The notes below the pieces were generated by a model. That model saw nothing but the letters and a program-made list of their open reading frames with translations, had not been told where the DNA came from and did no database searches. Shown here one piece after another: positions 31,749 to 41,009 of a stretch of DNA of 64,000 bases. Source of the stretch: Priestia aryabhattai (GTDB taxonomy: Bacteria > Bacillota > Bacilli > Bacillales > Bacillaceae_H); contig NZ_JAMBOQ010000002.1 in the NCBI RefSeq assembly GCF_023715685.1, positions 496,001-560,000 of the forward strand, read 5' to 3'. A program made the translations under genes and the position numbers. Position 1 is the stretch's first letter; each line of letters starts with the position of its first letter.

Positions 31749-32917
31749 GTAAAAAAATGTTATCTATTTTAACAACAACAGTCTTATCGGTAGGGTTTGT
31801 AGCTGGCTGTGGGAGCAACAGTACATCAGGAGAAGACAAAGGTAGCAATGTCATTAAAATTGCTACGCAAAGCCCTTTGTCAGGAGGTAGTGCAACGTTA
31901 GGTGAAGCAATCAAACTGGGGGCTCAACTAGCTCTTGATGAAGAAAAAGACACGTTTAAAAAATTAGGATATAAACTTCAGCTTGTGCCGTATGACGACC
32001 AAGGCGATCCTAAAAAAGGTGTAGCAAACGCTCAGTTAATCGGATCCGATAAAGCCGTCTATGGAGTGATAGGACATTTAAATTCAGGAGTTACCATTCC
32101 TTCATCTGAAACGTATGAGAAATATTCAATTCCAATGATTTCTCCTGCAAGTACAGCAACGGACGTAACAGACCGAAAGTTAAAAACGGTTAACCGCATT
32201 GTAGCGCGTGATGACTTCCAAGGGCCTGCAGGAGCTGAATATGCTGTTAAAGAGTTGAAAGCAAAAAATATTTTTGTCATTCAAGATAAAACAGCTTACG
32301 GACAAGGGCTTGCAGACGCTTTTAAAAACGCAGCTGAAAAAGAAGGAGCAAAAATTGTTGGATTTGAAGGAATAACAGTTGGAGAAAAAGATTTTAACGG
32401 TGTGTTAAATCAAGTCTCTAAAGAAAAGCCTGATCTCGTTTATTTTGGAGGTCTTTATGCAGAAGGCGGACTCTTAATTAAGCAAGCTCGTGACAAAGGA
32501 ATTACCGCTAAGTTTATGGGAGGAGATGGCTTAGACTCCTCAACTTTAGTTGATATTGCTGGAGATGCTGTAAAAGATACGTATCTTACGTCAGTAGCAG
32601 GCGATGCTTCCAAGACACAATTCGCTAAAGATTATGAGAAGAAATTCAATAAAAAAGTAGAGTCATATTCTGTATACGGGTATGATTCCATGAAAGTCAT
32701 GCTTCAAGGTATTCAAAAAGCAATTGAAGACAATGATAAAAAGCTTCCTTCCCATGAAGCTGTACGTGACGCTGTACGCGGTATTAAAGAATACAAAGGA
32801 GAACTTACGCAGGTAGGGTTTGACGAGAAAGGAGACAATAAATACGCTAAAATCTTTATTTATAAGTTTGACGCTCCTTCATACCCAGCTAAATTAGAAG
32901 GGGAAATCTCACAATAA
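31742..32917 (+). CDS. livJ: branched-chain amino acid ABC transporter, substrate-binding lipoprotein
   Basis: The 391-aa protein has a signal peptide with lipobox V-A-G-C (Cys at residue 23) and a type I periplasmic-binding fold of the LivJ family: I-A-T-Q-S-P-L-S-G-G, G-x-x-x-x-L-G-A-Q-L-A-L-D, V-I-G-H-L-N-S-G and I-S-P-A-S-T-A-T-D-V-T. It captures Leu/Ile/Val or related amino acids outside the cell. First gene of livJHMGF. An in-frame stop at 31700-31702 rules out an upstream start, so the ATG at 31742 is used despite the distant SD. A stem-loop follows it before livH. Confidence 0.95.
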   Translation: MLSKKMLSILTTTVLSVGFVAGCGSNSTSGEDKGSNVIKIATQSPLSGGSATLGEAIKLGAQLALDEEKDTFKKLGYKLQLVPYDDQGDPKKGVANAQLIGSDKAVYGVIGHLNSGVTIPSSETYEKYSIPMISPASTATDVTDRKLKTVNRIVARDDFQGPAGAEYAVKELKAKNIFVIQDKTAYGQGLADAFKNAAEKEGAKIVGFEGITVGEKDFNGVLNQVSKEKPDLVYFGGLYAEGGLLIKQARDKGITAKFMGGDGLDSSTLVDIAGDAVKDTYLTSVAGDASKTQFAKDYEKKFNKKVESYSVYGYDSMKVMLQGIQKAIEDNDKKLPSHEAVRDAVRGIKEYKGELTQVGFDEKGDNKYAKIFIYKFDAPSYPAKLEGEISQ

Positions 32918-32922
32918 AGTTT

Positions 32923-32961
32923 AGAAAAGAAAGGTATGGATGTTTCGTACCTTTCTTTTCT
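32923..32961 (+). terminator. intercistronic stem-loop between livJ and livH (attenuator/processing site)
   Basis: AGAAAAGAAAGGTA and TACCTTTCTTTTCT form a perfect 14-bp stem with an 11-nt loop just after the livJ stop. It would reduce readthrough or protect the livJ mRNA end, giving more binding protein than permease, as is usual for ABC operons. Confidence 0.75.
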
Positions 32962-32998
32962 TAAAATTGATTTTATAAAACGAAAGGGACGAGGTTAT

Positions 32999-33985
32999 AT
33001 GTTTGCTCATATTATACAAACGCTGCCACAAGTTTTAATTGACGGACTAACATTAGGAGCTGTATATGCCATTATTGCCCTAGGTTATACGATGGTATAT
33101 GGCATTTTAGAACTCATTAATTTTGCACACGGTGAAATTTTTATGTCAGGAGCTTTTATCGGAACCGCTATTTTAATAGGGTTAACAGGCGTAGGTTGGA
33201 TTGCAGCTTTTCCAGCTGTTGTGACGTTAATTTTAGTTCTTCTTATTACAAGTGTTGCGACTGGGTTTCTTGGTATGGGAATTGAAAGAGTGGCTTACCG
33301 CCCCCTGCGCAAGTCTTCTAAACTGATTACACTTATTACAGCTATCGGAATGTCGTTTCTATTACAGGATTTTGTCCGCTTCATTACGGAACTTAAGAAT
33401 GGTAACTATATTGTTAATACACCTTCTTTATTTTCAGGAAAAGTATCGGTTAGTGCTTCTTCTCTTTCATCATCATTTGATGATGCTACATTTAAAGTAA
33501 CGTTTATCGTTGTGTTAATTGTTGCTCTTTGCTTAATGATAGGACTTGAAATTTTCGTCAATCGGACCAAATGGGGAATGGCGATGAGAGCTGTAGCTCA
33601 GGATCCCGATACGGCTTCACTGATGTCCATCAATGTAAACAAAGTCATTTCTCTTACTTTCTTTATTGGTTCGGCGTTAGGAGGCGCTACTGGTGTGTTA
33701 TTTGCGCTTCATTACGGAACAATTGATCCTTACATTGGTTTCATATTAGGATTAAAGGCTTTTACGGCAGCTGTTTTAGGAGGAATAGGCAATATACGAG
33801 GCGCAATGTTTGGAGGGCTAATGCTTGGCATTCTTGAAATGTTTGCAGCAGCGAATTTATCAACAATCACCGGCAATGTTTTAGGAGCGGAATATAAAGA
33901 TGTATTTGCATTTGCCATTTTGATTTTGGTGTTAATTTTTAAACCAGAAGGCTTATTTGGAAAAGCCGTTACAGAAAAAGTGTAG
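32999..33985 (+). CDS. livH: branched-chain amino acid ABC transporter permease LivH
   Basis: The 328-aa protein has about eight helices and the LivH signature near the N-terminus (G-L-T-L-G-A-V-Y-A-I-I-A-L-G-Y-T-M-V-Y-G), then N-F-A-H-G-E-I-F-M, and the cytoplasmic loop contacting the ATPase (G-x-A-M-R-A-V-A-Q-D). The ATG at 32999 is used because AAAGGGACGAGG lies just before it; an in-frame ATG at 32936 is inside the upstream stem-loop. Forms the translocation channel with LivM. Confidence 0.93.
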   Translation: MFAHIIQTLPQVLIDGLTLGAVYAIIALGYTMVYGILELINFAHGEIFMSGAFIGTAILIGLTGVGWIAAFPAVVTLILVLLITSVATGFLGMGIERVAYRPLRKSSKLITLITAIGMSFLLQDFVRFITELKNGNYIVNTPSLFSGKVSVSASSLSSSFDDATFKVTFIVVLIVALCLMIGLEIFVNRTKWGMAMRAVAQDPDTASLMSINVNKVISLTFFIGSALGGATGVLFALHYGTIDPYIGFILGLKAFTAAVLGGIGNIRGAMFGGLMLGILEMFAAANLSTITGNVLGAEYKDVFAFAILILVLIFKPEGLFGKAVTEKV

Positions 33986-33994
33986 GTGATGAAG

Positions 33995-35281
33995 ATGAAA
34001 AAATTAATAAGTAGGCTTGAAGAAAACAAAAAGGCGCAAATCATTCTATTTTTTATATATGTAATTTCAACAAGCGGTAGTTTAATGCTTGCCCAAAAGT
34101 CCGTTGTCGCATTTTTACTTCTTTTATTTTCATTACTGCTTTTGTACTTTATGTCTCTTTCTATTAAATTAAAATGGCTAATAGCAGGTGTCATTTTAAT
34201 TGTGCTACTTCCTTTTTCAGCTAGCCAAGGGCCTGCTTATGAATCATATATGGAAGTATCTACACTAGTAGGCATCTACATTGCTATGGCCCTTGGGTTG
34301 AACATCGTAGTGGGATTAGCCGGATTATTGGATTTGGGATTTGTTGCTTTCTTTGCAGTTGGGGCTTACACGTATGGGATTTTTGCGACGAAACAAGCTG
34401 CTAATTTTATGCCCTTTGGCACGTACCCACTATCAGGAGAAAGCTTTTGGTTTTTTATTATTGCGGGCTGCCTAATAGCCGCTTTATTTGGAGTTCTGCT
34501 TGGTATACCTGTGCTGCGCGTAAAGGGAGACTATTTAGCTATTGTTACGCTTGGATTCGGAGAAATTATCCGAATTGTATTTAACAACTTGGATAAACCA
34601 ATCAATATTACAAACGGAGCAATGGGGCTGTCCTCTGTGACGCCGCCTTCTATTTTTGGGATTAACTTAGTATATCCAAGTCAGTTTTATTATGTAGTAT
34701 TAGTCATCTTAGCAGCGGTGATTTTTATTGTACGGCGATTTGAATATTCTAAAGTAGGACGATCGTGGAAAGCGGTTCGTGAAAATGAAATTGCAGCTCA
34801 AGCGATGGGAATTCACCTTGTCAGGACGAAGCTGCTGGCGTTTGCTATTGGTGCATCTTTTTCAGGTATGATGGGAGTTGTTTTTGCCGCTAAGCAAACC
34901 TTTGTTGATCCAACCAGCTTTACGCTGTTAGAATCTATCACGATTTTAGTAATGGTTATTTTAGGAGGAATGGGGAGCGTTCCGGGCGTTATACTTGGAG
35001 CAGCGGTTGTGACCATTCTTAATCTTCAAGTATTAACGGAGCTCACCGATTGGTTTAATCAACTGAGTTTAAACGGGGTTATCTCTATACCAGATGCACT
35101 TTCGCCAGCTAAAATGCAGCGATTTATTTTTGGCGGACTTCTTATTCTATTTGCTCTATACAGGCCTCAGGGATTGCTTCCTGCTAAACAGTCTACTTTC
35201 GATTTGAAAGAGTTGAAAGAAGAAGCTGATGAAGAAATACAGCCTGTGATTCCAACGGCTGAGAAAAACGTCAATCTATAG
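33995..35281 (+). CDS. livM: branched-chain amino acid ABC transporter permease LivM
   Basis: The 428-aa protein carries extra N-terminal helices (to about residue 75) before the LivM core: A-L-G-L-N-I-V-V-G-L-A-G-L-L-D-L-G, P-V-L-R-V-K-G-D-Y-L-A-I-V-T-L-G-F-G-E and the A-V-R-E-N-E-I-A-A-Q-A-M-G loop. The C-terminal tail is acidic. Several starts are possible (GTG 33986, ATG 33989, ATG 33995); 33995 has the best spacing from TAGGTGA. It partners LivH. Confidence 0.93.
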   Translation: MKKLISRLEENKKAQIILFFIYVISTSGSLMLAQKSVVAFLLLLFSLLLLYFMSLSIKLKWLIAGVILIVLLPFSASQGPAYESYMEVSTLVGIYIAMALGLNIVVGLAGLLDLGFVAFFAVGAYTYGIFATKQAANFMPFGTYPLSGESFWFFIIAGCLIAALFGVLLGIPVLRVKGDYLAIVTLGFGEIIRIVFNNLDKPINITNGAMGLSSVTPPSIFGINLVYPSQFYYVVLVILAAVIFIVRRFEYSKVGRSWKAVRENEIAAQAMGIHLVRTKLLAFAIGASFSGMMGVVFAAKQTFVDPTSFTLLESITILVMVILGGMGSVPGVILGAAVVTILNLQVLTELTDWFNQLSLNGVISIPDALSPAKMQRFIFGGLLILFALYRPQGLLPAKQSTFDLKELKEEADEEIQPVIPTAEKNVNL

Positions 35282-35292
35282 AGGTGAAAAAA

Positions 35293-36090
35293 TTGTCTAT
35301 TTTAGAAGTGAAAAATGTAACCAAGACCTTTGGCGGTTTAATCGCTAATCAAGATGTAACAATGGATATTCAAAAAAGTTCAATAACAGCTGTAATAGGA
35401 CCAAACGGAGCTGGAAAGACCACATTTTTTAATATGGTGACAGGCGTTTACCAGCCAACCTCAGGTGATATTATGTTAAATGGTCAATCCATAACAGGAC
35501 TAAAACCGCACAGCGTATCAAAACAAGGGATTTCTCGGACATTTCAAAACATCAGGTTATTTAGTAATATAACGGTTTTAGAAAATGTGTTAGTTGGGAT
35601 GCACAATCACTTGAAAGCAACGACTTTTGAGACGCTGTTGAATTTACCTCGAGCAAGAAGAGCGGAAAAAGTAGCCAAAAAAGAAGCGTATAAGCTTTTA
35701 GAATACGTTGGGCTAGAAGCCTTATATAACGAAGTAGCGAATAACTTATCATATGGAGCACAGCGACGACTCGAAATTGCCAGAGCCTTAGCTACTAGAC
35801 CCTCACTGTTATTACTAGACGAACCGGCTGCTGGTATGAATCCGCGTGAAACAAAAGAGCTGACGGACCTTATTCATACGATACGAAAAGACCGGGAAAT
35901 AACCATTTTATTAATTGAGCATGACATGAAGCTCGTCATGGAGATTTCCGATCATATCATTGTATTGGATCATGGAATAAAAATTGCAGAAGGAAACGCT
36001 GAACATATCCGTACACACCCGAAAGTGATCGAAGCCTATTTAGGAAAAAGAGTGGCAGAGGAAATAGACAGAAAGGAGAAAAGTACATGA
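35293..36090 (+). CDS. livG: branched-chain amino acid ABC transporter ATPase LivG
   Basis: The 265-aa ATPase has Walker A G-P-N-G-A-G-K-T-T, the LivG-specific insert after the Q-loop (I-S-R-T-F-Q-N-I-R-L-F), a signature of form L-S-Y-G-A-Q-R-R-L-E rather than LSGGQ, as is usual for LivG, Walker B L-L-L-D-E-P-A-A-G-M-N and switch His I-E-H-D-M. The TTG at 35293 is preferred to GTG 35284, which lies in the GAGGTGA SD. Confidence 0.93.
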   Translation: MSILEVKNVTKTFGGLIANQDVTMDIQKSSITAVIGPNGAGKTTFFNMVTGVYQPTSGDIMLNGQSITGLKPHSVSKQGISRTFQNIRLFSNITVLENVLVGMHNHLKATTFETLLNLPRARRAEKVAKKEAYKLLEYVGLEALYNEVANNLSYGAQRRLEIARALATRPSLLLLDEPAAGMNPRETKELTDLIHTIRKDREITILLIEHDMKLVMEISDHIIVLDHGIKIAEGNAEHIRTHPKVIEAYLGKRVAEEIDRKEKST

Positions 36091-36794
36091 CTCTATTAAA
36101 GTTAAATGAAATTGACACCTTTTACGGAGGAATTCAAGCACTTAAAGGAATAACGATTGATGTAGAAGAAGGAGAAATTGTGACTCTTATCGGAAGCAAT
36201 GGAGCCGGGAAATCTACCACATTAAAGTCCATTAGCGGTCAAGCTCCTGTCAAAGCAGGTAGTATCATATATAAAGGCACCCACATCACGAAATTCTCTC
36301 CTCACCAAACGGCTCGGTTAGGAATAGCTCATGTACCAGAAGGAAGAAAGATCTTTCCTAAGATGACGGTAAAAGAAAATTTAACCATCGGAGCATTCTC
36401 ACTTTCTAATAAAAAAGTAATAGAAGAAAATATGGCTAAAGTACTGACGTATTTTCCAAGGTTAAAAGAAAGATTGACTCAAAAAGGAGGCACGATGAGT
36501 GGAGGAGAGCAGCAAATGCTAGCCATCGGGCGAGCGCTTATGATGAACCCTTCTATGCTTATGCTAGATGAACCTTCTATGGGGCTTGCTCCTATCATTG
36601 TAGAACAAATATTTGAAATCATTATGGAATTAAATAAAAGTGGGATGACCATTTTACTCGTTGAACAAAACGCTTATCAAGCACTGCAAATCGCGCACCG
36701 AGGCTATGTGTTTCAAACGGGAGAAATTATTCTGCAAGGGAAAGGACCGGAATTAATTCATAATGAAAAAATAAAAGAAGCTTATTTAGCTTAA
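36087..36794 (+). CDS. livF: branched-chain amino acid ABC transporter ATPase LivF
   Basis: The 235-aa ATPase shows Walker A G-S-N-G-A-G-K-S-T, V-P-E-G-R-K-I-F typical of LivF, signature M-S-G-G-E-Q-Q-M-L and Walker B L-M-L-D-E-P-S-M-G-L-A-P. It pairs with LivG to power LivHM. Its ATG overlaps the livG stop (ATGA) behind AAAGGAG. It closes the operon; a hairpin follows. Confidence 0.95.
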   Translation: MTLLKLNEIDTFYGGIQALKGITIDVEEGEIVTLIGSNGAGKSTTLKSISGQAPVKAGSIIYKGTHITKFSPHQTARLGIAHVPEGRKIFPKMTVKENLTIGAFSLSNKKVIEENMAKVLTYFPRLKERLTQKGGTMSGGEQQMLAIGRALMMNPSMLMLDEPSMGLAPIIVEQIFEIIMELNKSGMTILLVEQNAYQALQIAHRGYVFQTGEIILQGKGPELIHNEKIKEAYLA

Positions 36795-36799
36795 AAAAA

Positions 36800-36831
36800 C
36801 AAACCGCATCGCGATTTAACGCTGCGGTTTA
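36800..36831 (+). terminator. hairpin terminator of the liv operon
   Basis: AAACCGCA and TGCGGTTT pair around a GC-containing loop; the T-tail is short. Confidence 0.6.
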
Positions 36832-37094
36832 TTTGCGTTCACAATGGATGATTTGGATAAAGTAGGTAAGCATTGCTATTGTTTGGTTTAGTTTCTTGAT
36901 TAAGTAGGGAACGTTTAAAATAAGATTATTGAATAAATGAATAATTAGATGACCTAATAAATGAAAAAAATGCTTCAATTTCGAGCTTTTTCATAAAAAA
37001 TAAAAAAAGTTGAAACTTTTTTCACTAAAAAACGTTTATAAAGTAATAGAAAAAAATGGGTACGGTTATTTACACTCAAAAAGGAAGTGAGAGC
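36832..37094. other. AT-rich intergenic stretch without recognised element
   Basis: No ORF with an SD, clear hairpin or convincing sigma-A promoter was found here apart from the SD (AAGGAAG) of the next gene. Confidence 0.5.
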
Positions 37095-38003
37095 GTGGCG
37101 ACGCTGAAAACTAATTATTTGACTGACTTATGCTTAATCTATAGAGAAAGTCAATTTTATGTAATGCAAATACCTAATTCCTACGAAAGAATAGCTAGCA
37201 AATACTTTCAGTTTCAGCCCCAAGAAAAAATAATTGCGTATTTACACAGTTCTTTTATAGCGGGTTTAGATAAAAGGGGAATTTGCTTTACAAATAAGGG
37301 GCTTTACTGGAAAAGCAGAGGGATGAAAAAAGGAAAAATGTTATGGGAAGAGTTCGCTAACATTCAATCCATTACCATTCAAAAAGAAGAAGTGATTTGT
37401 TTTAATGACGTGGAGAAATTTCAAGTCAATCAAAACGATTACTCAGCTAGAAAGCTAGTATCTCTATTAAAAAAAATCAAGAAATTTATTCGCACTCATT
37501 CCTATGAATATATGTGTCAAGATTATATATATCCGTGTGTATCCTCAAAAGAATTAACTTCTATTTGTTCATCTTTTCAAATTCATCAAACACCTGATCC
37601 AAAAGATGTGTTGTCAGTGGAAGGGCAACTATGTGAAGAAGTTGAAAAAGAGATGCGAAACAGACTCTATTTACCTGCTAAAGAAAAAATTGTAGCTCAT
37701 TTAAATACATATCCTCTTCAAAAAACCGAGGGGATTACCGTTTGTTCCAAAGGAATTTATTTCTCAAAATCTTTTAAAACAGTTTATTATCCTTGGCACT
37801 TATTTCGCCACGTTAGTATTTCGGTGGAAACAGAGGAATTAAAAATTGCTAAAAAACATTCGTTATCCCTCAACTCAGCTGCAGTATCAAGCGGAGAAGT
37901 AATGCTGTTTCTCAAACAAATTAAACAGCATGTGCAGGCCTTGCATGAAAAAGAAGTCGATATCAAACAAGATAATAAGTTCGCATGGAAAATGTTAATT
38001 TAA
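37095..38003 (+). CDS. hypothetical protein with two tandem PH-like repeats
   Basis: The 302-aa protein contains an internal duplication. Repeat 1 (about residues 42-135) begins E-K-I-I-A-Y-L-H and includes G-I-C-F-T-N-K-G-L-Y-W-K and L-L-K-K-I-K-K-F-I; repeat 2 (about 205-290) begins E-K-I-V-A-H-L-N and includes G-I-T-V-C-S-K-G-I-Y-F-S and F-L-K-Q-I-K-Q-H-V. The strand-rich units with a closing helix resemble bacterial PH-like domains. No catalytic motif or membrane segment is seen. GTG at 37095 is chosen for its AAGGAAG SD. Function unknown. Confidence 0.65.
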   Translation: MATLKTNYLTDLCLIYRESQFYVMQIPNSYERIASKYFQFQPQEKIIAYLHSSFIAGLDKRGICFTNKGLYWKSRGMKKGKMLWEEFANIQSITIQKEEVICFNDVEKFQVNQNDYSARKLVSLLKKIKKFIRTHSYEYMCQDYIYPCVSSKELTSICSSFQIHQTPDPKDVLSVEGQLCEEVEKEMRNRLYLPAKEKIVAHLNTYPLQKTEGITVCSKGIYFSKSFKTVYYPWHLFRHVSISVETEELKIAKKHSLSLNSAAVSSGEVMLFLKQIKQHVQALHEKEVDIKQDNKFAWKMLI

Positions 38004-38031
38004 AAAACAGATTACCGGTAATCTGTTTTTT
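38002..38031 (+). terminator. intrinsic terminator
   Basis: A perfect palindrome (AAAAAACAGATTACC and complement) overlapping the stop codon. Confidence 0.85.
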
Positions 38032-38219
38032 ATTTTGCAGTTCTTTAGAACTATTTATTCGGAATACCGAAAGATGTCATACAAGTAAACAAGACTAGGA
38101 TATTGGAAGTCAAGAAAAAATCCCCATGACTATAAGGTTAATTTTCCCAAAAACTCTTTCCTAATTGGATAATTATGCTAAAATAAAACCCGAGTTTATT
38201 TTAAGGAGCTGACAACAAG

Positions 38220-39317
38220 ATGGAACGTAATTATTCAATTGATTTTATTAAATTTTTTGCTACAGTGTTTGTTGTTTGTATTCATGTTAATCCATCACAT
38301 GACGATTTCTTTTTAGGGAACCAGGAAAATGTGCTAGATGTCATTGTTGACACATTTGCACGATTCGCGGTTCCTTTTTTCTTTATTGTATCAGGGTATT
38401 TGTTTATGAATAAAATTCAAAAACATCCGCAGCCTTCTGCATACTTAAAAAAATACACGTGGAATATTTCAAAGCTTTATGCATGTTGGTTCATCTTTTA
38501 TTTATTGTTTGGTGTAGTTCTGCGCTTATTTCAGAACTATGGAACGTTAGCAGAACGAAAAGGTGCAGTAGCTGATTATTTAACATCATCCATCACATTC
38601 AAAGATATCTTTTATTATGGAAGTGACACAAGCGGATTTCAGCTTTGGTACTTGATTGCGTTAATTTGGGCTGTCGCCATCGTTTTCTTATTTCAAAGAT
38701 GGAAAAAGATTGGCTTATTAATGCTTATCAGCACCGTATTATACGTAACGGGGTTGTTTGGGCAATCTTATTCTTTATTTTTTCCACTTTCCTTTCAAAC
38801 GAGAGATGCCCTATTCTTTGGTTTGTTCTATACCGTATTAGGAGCTATGTTTGCCCTTTATGGTCAGCGAATTCTGTCAGTATTAAATGTAAGGCCAATG
38901 ATTTATTTAGCCAGCTTTTTTGTATTTTCAGCGTTAGAGATCGTCGAGCGTTACTGGTTGGTCAATATCCAGCACAGCAAGCCCGGAGACTATTTTATTT
39001 CTACGATTTTTTTATCAGCATCATTGTTTTTATTCGTATTGAGCAGTCCAGGTCTTGGCAAAAACTCGTTTTTCTCAAAGGTTGGGAAAAATTCAGTTGG
39101 CATTTATGTAGTGCATATATGTATATTAAATGAGACCTATCGATTGCTTCGTTCCATAGATTCTTCTTTCTTTACAAATAGTGTCGTTGCATACATATTC
39201 ATTGTACCGGCGGTATTTTGGTGCTCATACTATTTATATAGAGGGATTCAATGGGCAAAGGAAAAAATACATGTGAAGCCACACAAACATCCGATTACAA
39301 AGCTACAGCATAAATAA
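38220..39317 (+). CDS. membrane acyltransferase (acyltransferase 3 family)
   Basis: The 365-aa protein has about ten helices and the acyltransferase-3 hallmarks: D-F-I-K-F-F-A near the N-terminus, the catalytic His in V-V-C-I-H-V-N, a R-F-A-V-P-F-F-F-I-V-S-G-Y-L segment and late G-I-Y-V-V-H. Such proteins O-acetylate or otherwise acylate surface polysaccharides or peptidoglycan. There is no SGNH domain. Closest in layout to WecH/YfiQ-like single-domain enzymes. AAGGAG SD. Target glycan unknown. Confidence 0.85.
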   Translation: MERNYSIDFIKFFATVFVVCIHVNPSHDDFFLGNQENVLDVIVDTFARFAVPFFFIVSGYLFMNKIQKHPQPSAYLKKYTWNISKLYACWFIFYLLFGVVLRLFQNYGTLAERKGAVADYLTSSITFKDIFYYGSDTSGFQLWYLIALIWAVAIVFLFQRWKKIGLLMLISTVLYVTGLFGQSYSLFFPLSFQTRDALFFGLFYTVLGAMFALYGQRILSVLNVRPMIYLASFFVFSALEIVERYWLVNIQHSKPGDYFISTIFLSASLFLFVLSSPGLGKNSFFSKVGKNSVGIYVVHICILNETYRLLRSIDSSFFTNSVVAYIFIVPAVFWCSYYLYRGIQWAKEKIHVKPHKHPITKLQHK

Positions 39318-39370
39318 AAAATGAGTAATCTAAAACCTAATTGGCTTGAGGTTCGTCTAATGTGTTGAAT

Positions 39371-39400
39371 AAGAGCTGGCTAACTAAGCCAGCTCTTTTT
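39371..39400. terminator. bidirectional terminator
   Basis: AAGAGCTGGC/GCCAGCTCTT stem between convergent genes; T-run on the plus strand. Confidence 0.85.
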
Positions 39401-39686
39401 ATGATGCAATAGCGTACAAAAGCTGCTTTTGCAGTTTAGGAGATAAAGGAATATTTTGATACAATTCGTAAATATGATGTTCGTTCCGGTGGTAACAAAT
39501 CCAATCCTTGTATGTTCCTTTTAAGAAGATGCGAAAAAACACGATTCGCTTATTCGTGCCGCCTGTTTTTAATTCAATTTTCAAATCATCTGTTTCTAAT
39601 GTATACTGTACTGTAGAAGAAGAGAGAGCAAGTTTAGTTGTTTTTTTACTTGTTTTAATGAATTCGGCAAGTTCAATGATCTTCAT
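39399..39686 (-). CDS. hypothetical protein, 95 aa
   Basis: A short protein rich in Thr, Lys and Leu, with beta-strand-like runs (L-K-I-E-L-K-T-G-G-T, R-I-V-F-F-R-I-F-L-K-G) and a helical end. It has no signal peptide or known motif. A GAGGTAAAAAA-type SD lies before its ATG on the minus strand. Unrecognised; real because of SD, codon use and the shared terminator. Confidence 0.55.
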   Translation of the reverse strand: MKIIELAEFIKTSKKTTKLALSSSTVQYTLETDDLKIELKTGGTNKRIVFFRIFLKGTYKDWICYHRNEHHIYELYQNIPLSPKLQKQLLYAIAS

Positions 39687-39815
39687 TTTTTTACCTCACT
39701 CTATTGTAAATTAGGGGTATCTTATACGTATGATGTGTACAAAGAAAATAGAATCGTTTTTTTCAGTTTAGAAGAATGATCTTCAGCCCCTTCGTTAAGG
39801 GATTTGCATAAAAGG

Positions 39816-39844
39816 TTGACGTTTTCTTTGAATACAAATAAAAT
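39816..39844 (+). promoter_or_regulatory. sigma-A promoter
   Basis: TTGACG, 17 bp, TAAAAT, about 60 bp before the GyrI-like gene. Confidence 0.65.
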
Positions 39845-39906
39845 GCATATTAAGAAGTATTTCCCTCATTGTAACTACAGAAAAAGAAGAATTAAGGGGG
39901 CTCAAT

Positions 39907-40395
39907 ATGTTGACTGACTTAGTCGTAAGTCAAAAAGTGGTCAAAGTAAATGAATTTACTGTAGTAGGAGTGCCTATTCGAACAGATGAACCTGTGGAAG
40001 AAACGGGCACAGGTCTTATTCCTGAGCACTGGCAGACTTTTTATAAACAACAGTTAGCTAATAAAATCGCCAATAAAGTAAATGGTAATACATTTGCTCT
40101 TTATACAGAATTTGAATACAATCAGAAAATGAATTTTACATTTGCTCTCGGATATGAAGTTTTACCCGGCGGAGAACTGAAAGATGATATGAGAGAGTTC
40201 ATCATTCCAGAAGGTGAATACATGGTGTTTACAACGGCTGTTGGCCCAGCTAGACAGGTAGTCGTAGAGGCTTGGGCTTATATTCGCGAGTGGGCTAAAA
40301 AAAATCATCGTGCCTATAAAATAGATTTTGAATTATATGATGAACGCTGTATTGATCCTGAGTACAGTCAAGTCGATATTTATGTTTCGATTTAA
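39907..40395 (+). CDS. GyrI-like/effector-binding domain protein
   Basis: The 162-aa protein is a stand-alone SHS2/GyrI-like effector-binding domain: F-T-V-V-G-V-P-I-R near residue 18, F-A-L-G-Y-E-V in the middle, P-E-G-E-Y-M-V-F-T-T near 103 and a closing F-E-L-Y-D-E-R acidic strand. Proteins of this class bind small hydrophobic or cationic compounds; some act as antirepressors or hydrolases. No DNA-binding domain is attached. AAGGGGGC serves as SD. Confidence 0.75.
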   Translation: MLTDLVVSQKVVKVNEFTVVGVPIRTDEPVEETGTGLIPEHWQTFYKQQLANKIANKVNGNTFALYTEFEYNQKMNFTFALGYEVLPGGELKDDMREFIIPEGEYMVFTTAVGPARQVVVEAWAYIREWAKKNHRAYKIDFELYDERCIDPEYSQVDIYVSI

Positions 40396-40487
40396 CAACT
40401 AGTTTTGCTAAGTAGTTAAGATGCAGATAAGCGTTTTTTGCTGCGTTCTTACTTTGACGATAGGAATACAAAAGGGGTTTAGCGAGA

Positions 40488-40778
40488 GTGATCAGCAACG
40501 ATTTATTACAAGCTTTAAAAGACGGATATAAACAGAGAATTAAATGGGTACTTATAAGTCAAATGGCACTGTTCATCGCCGTAGCAGTCATACTTGTATC
40601 AAATTTTGTCACTGAATTTTCGTTTAACCAATTAAGCTTTATTTTTGTTTTAGTTAGTATAAGTTCGCTGTTATCAGGGGTAGAGCACGTATTGTTAAAA
40701 CGTGAGAAGTGGCAATGGATTTTTGATTTTATTTTAGCTGTTTTTTTTATTGGTTTGTCTATTTTTTTACACCGTTAA
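40488..40778 (+). CDS. small membrane protein, three helices
   Basis: The 96-aa protein has a charged N-terminus (residues 1-19) and three hydrophobic segments (about 20-42, 48-65, 75-93) with K-R-E-K-W in the last loop. GTG start; AAAAGGGG lies 11 nt upstream. No family recognised. It ends in a weak terminator and may be cotranscribed with the GyrI-like gene 92 bp upstream. Confidence 0.55.
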   Translation: MISNDLLQALKDGYKQRIKWVLISQMALFIAVAVILVSNFVTEFSFNQLSFIFVLVSISSLLSGVEHVLLKREKWQWIFDFILAVFFIGLSIFLHR

Positions 40779-40801
40779 AGCGCCTGGTTCAGCGCTTTTT
40801 T
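40777..40801 (+). terminator. short intrinsic terminator
   Basis: AAAGCGC and GCGCTTT around an 8-nt loop with T-run, overlapping the stop codon. Confidence 0.7.
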
Positions 40802-40905
40802 ATTTTGACTTTTAGCAGCTCAGCACAAAAGTTTCGGGTTCGTCTAGTATAAACAAAAAAATAGGTATTTGTGAAAAAATAGTCAGAAAATTTAGTAAAA
40901 AAGTC

Positions 40906-40934
40906 TTGTATCTTGTCTTTATTTCGATTATGAT
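40906..40934 (+). promoter_or_regulatory. sigma-A promoter
   Basis: TTGTAT, 17 bp, TATGAT, upstream of the possible microprotein and the 41105 gene. Confidence 0.55.
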
Positions 40935-41009
40935 AAGTTTACACCCTCCGTATTCACTTCTTTTGATGTCCGTACCTCTATTTTTACACTATAGAAAAGA
41001 GGTGAAGCC

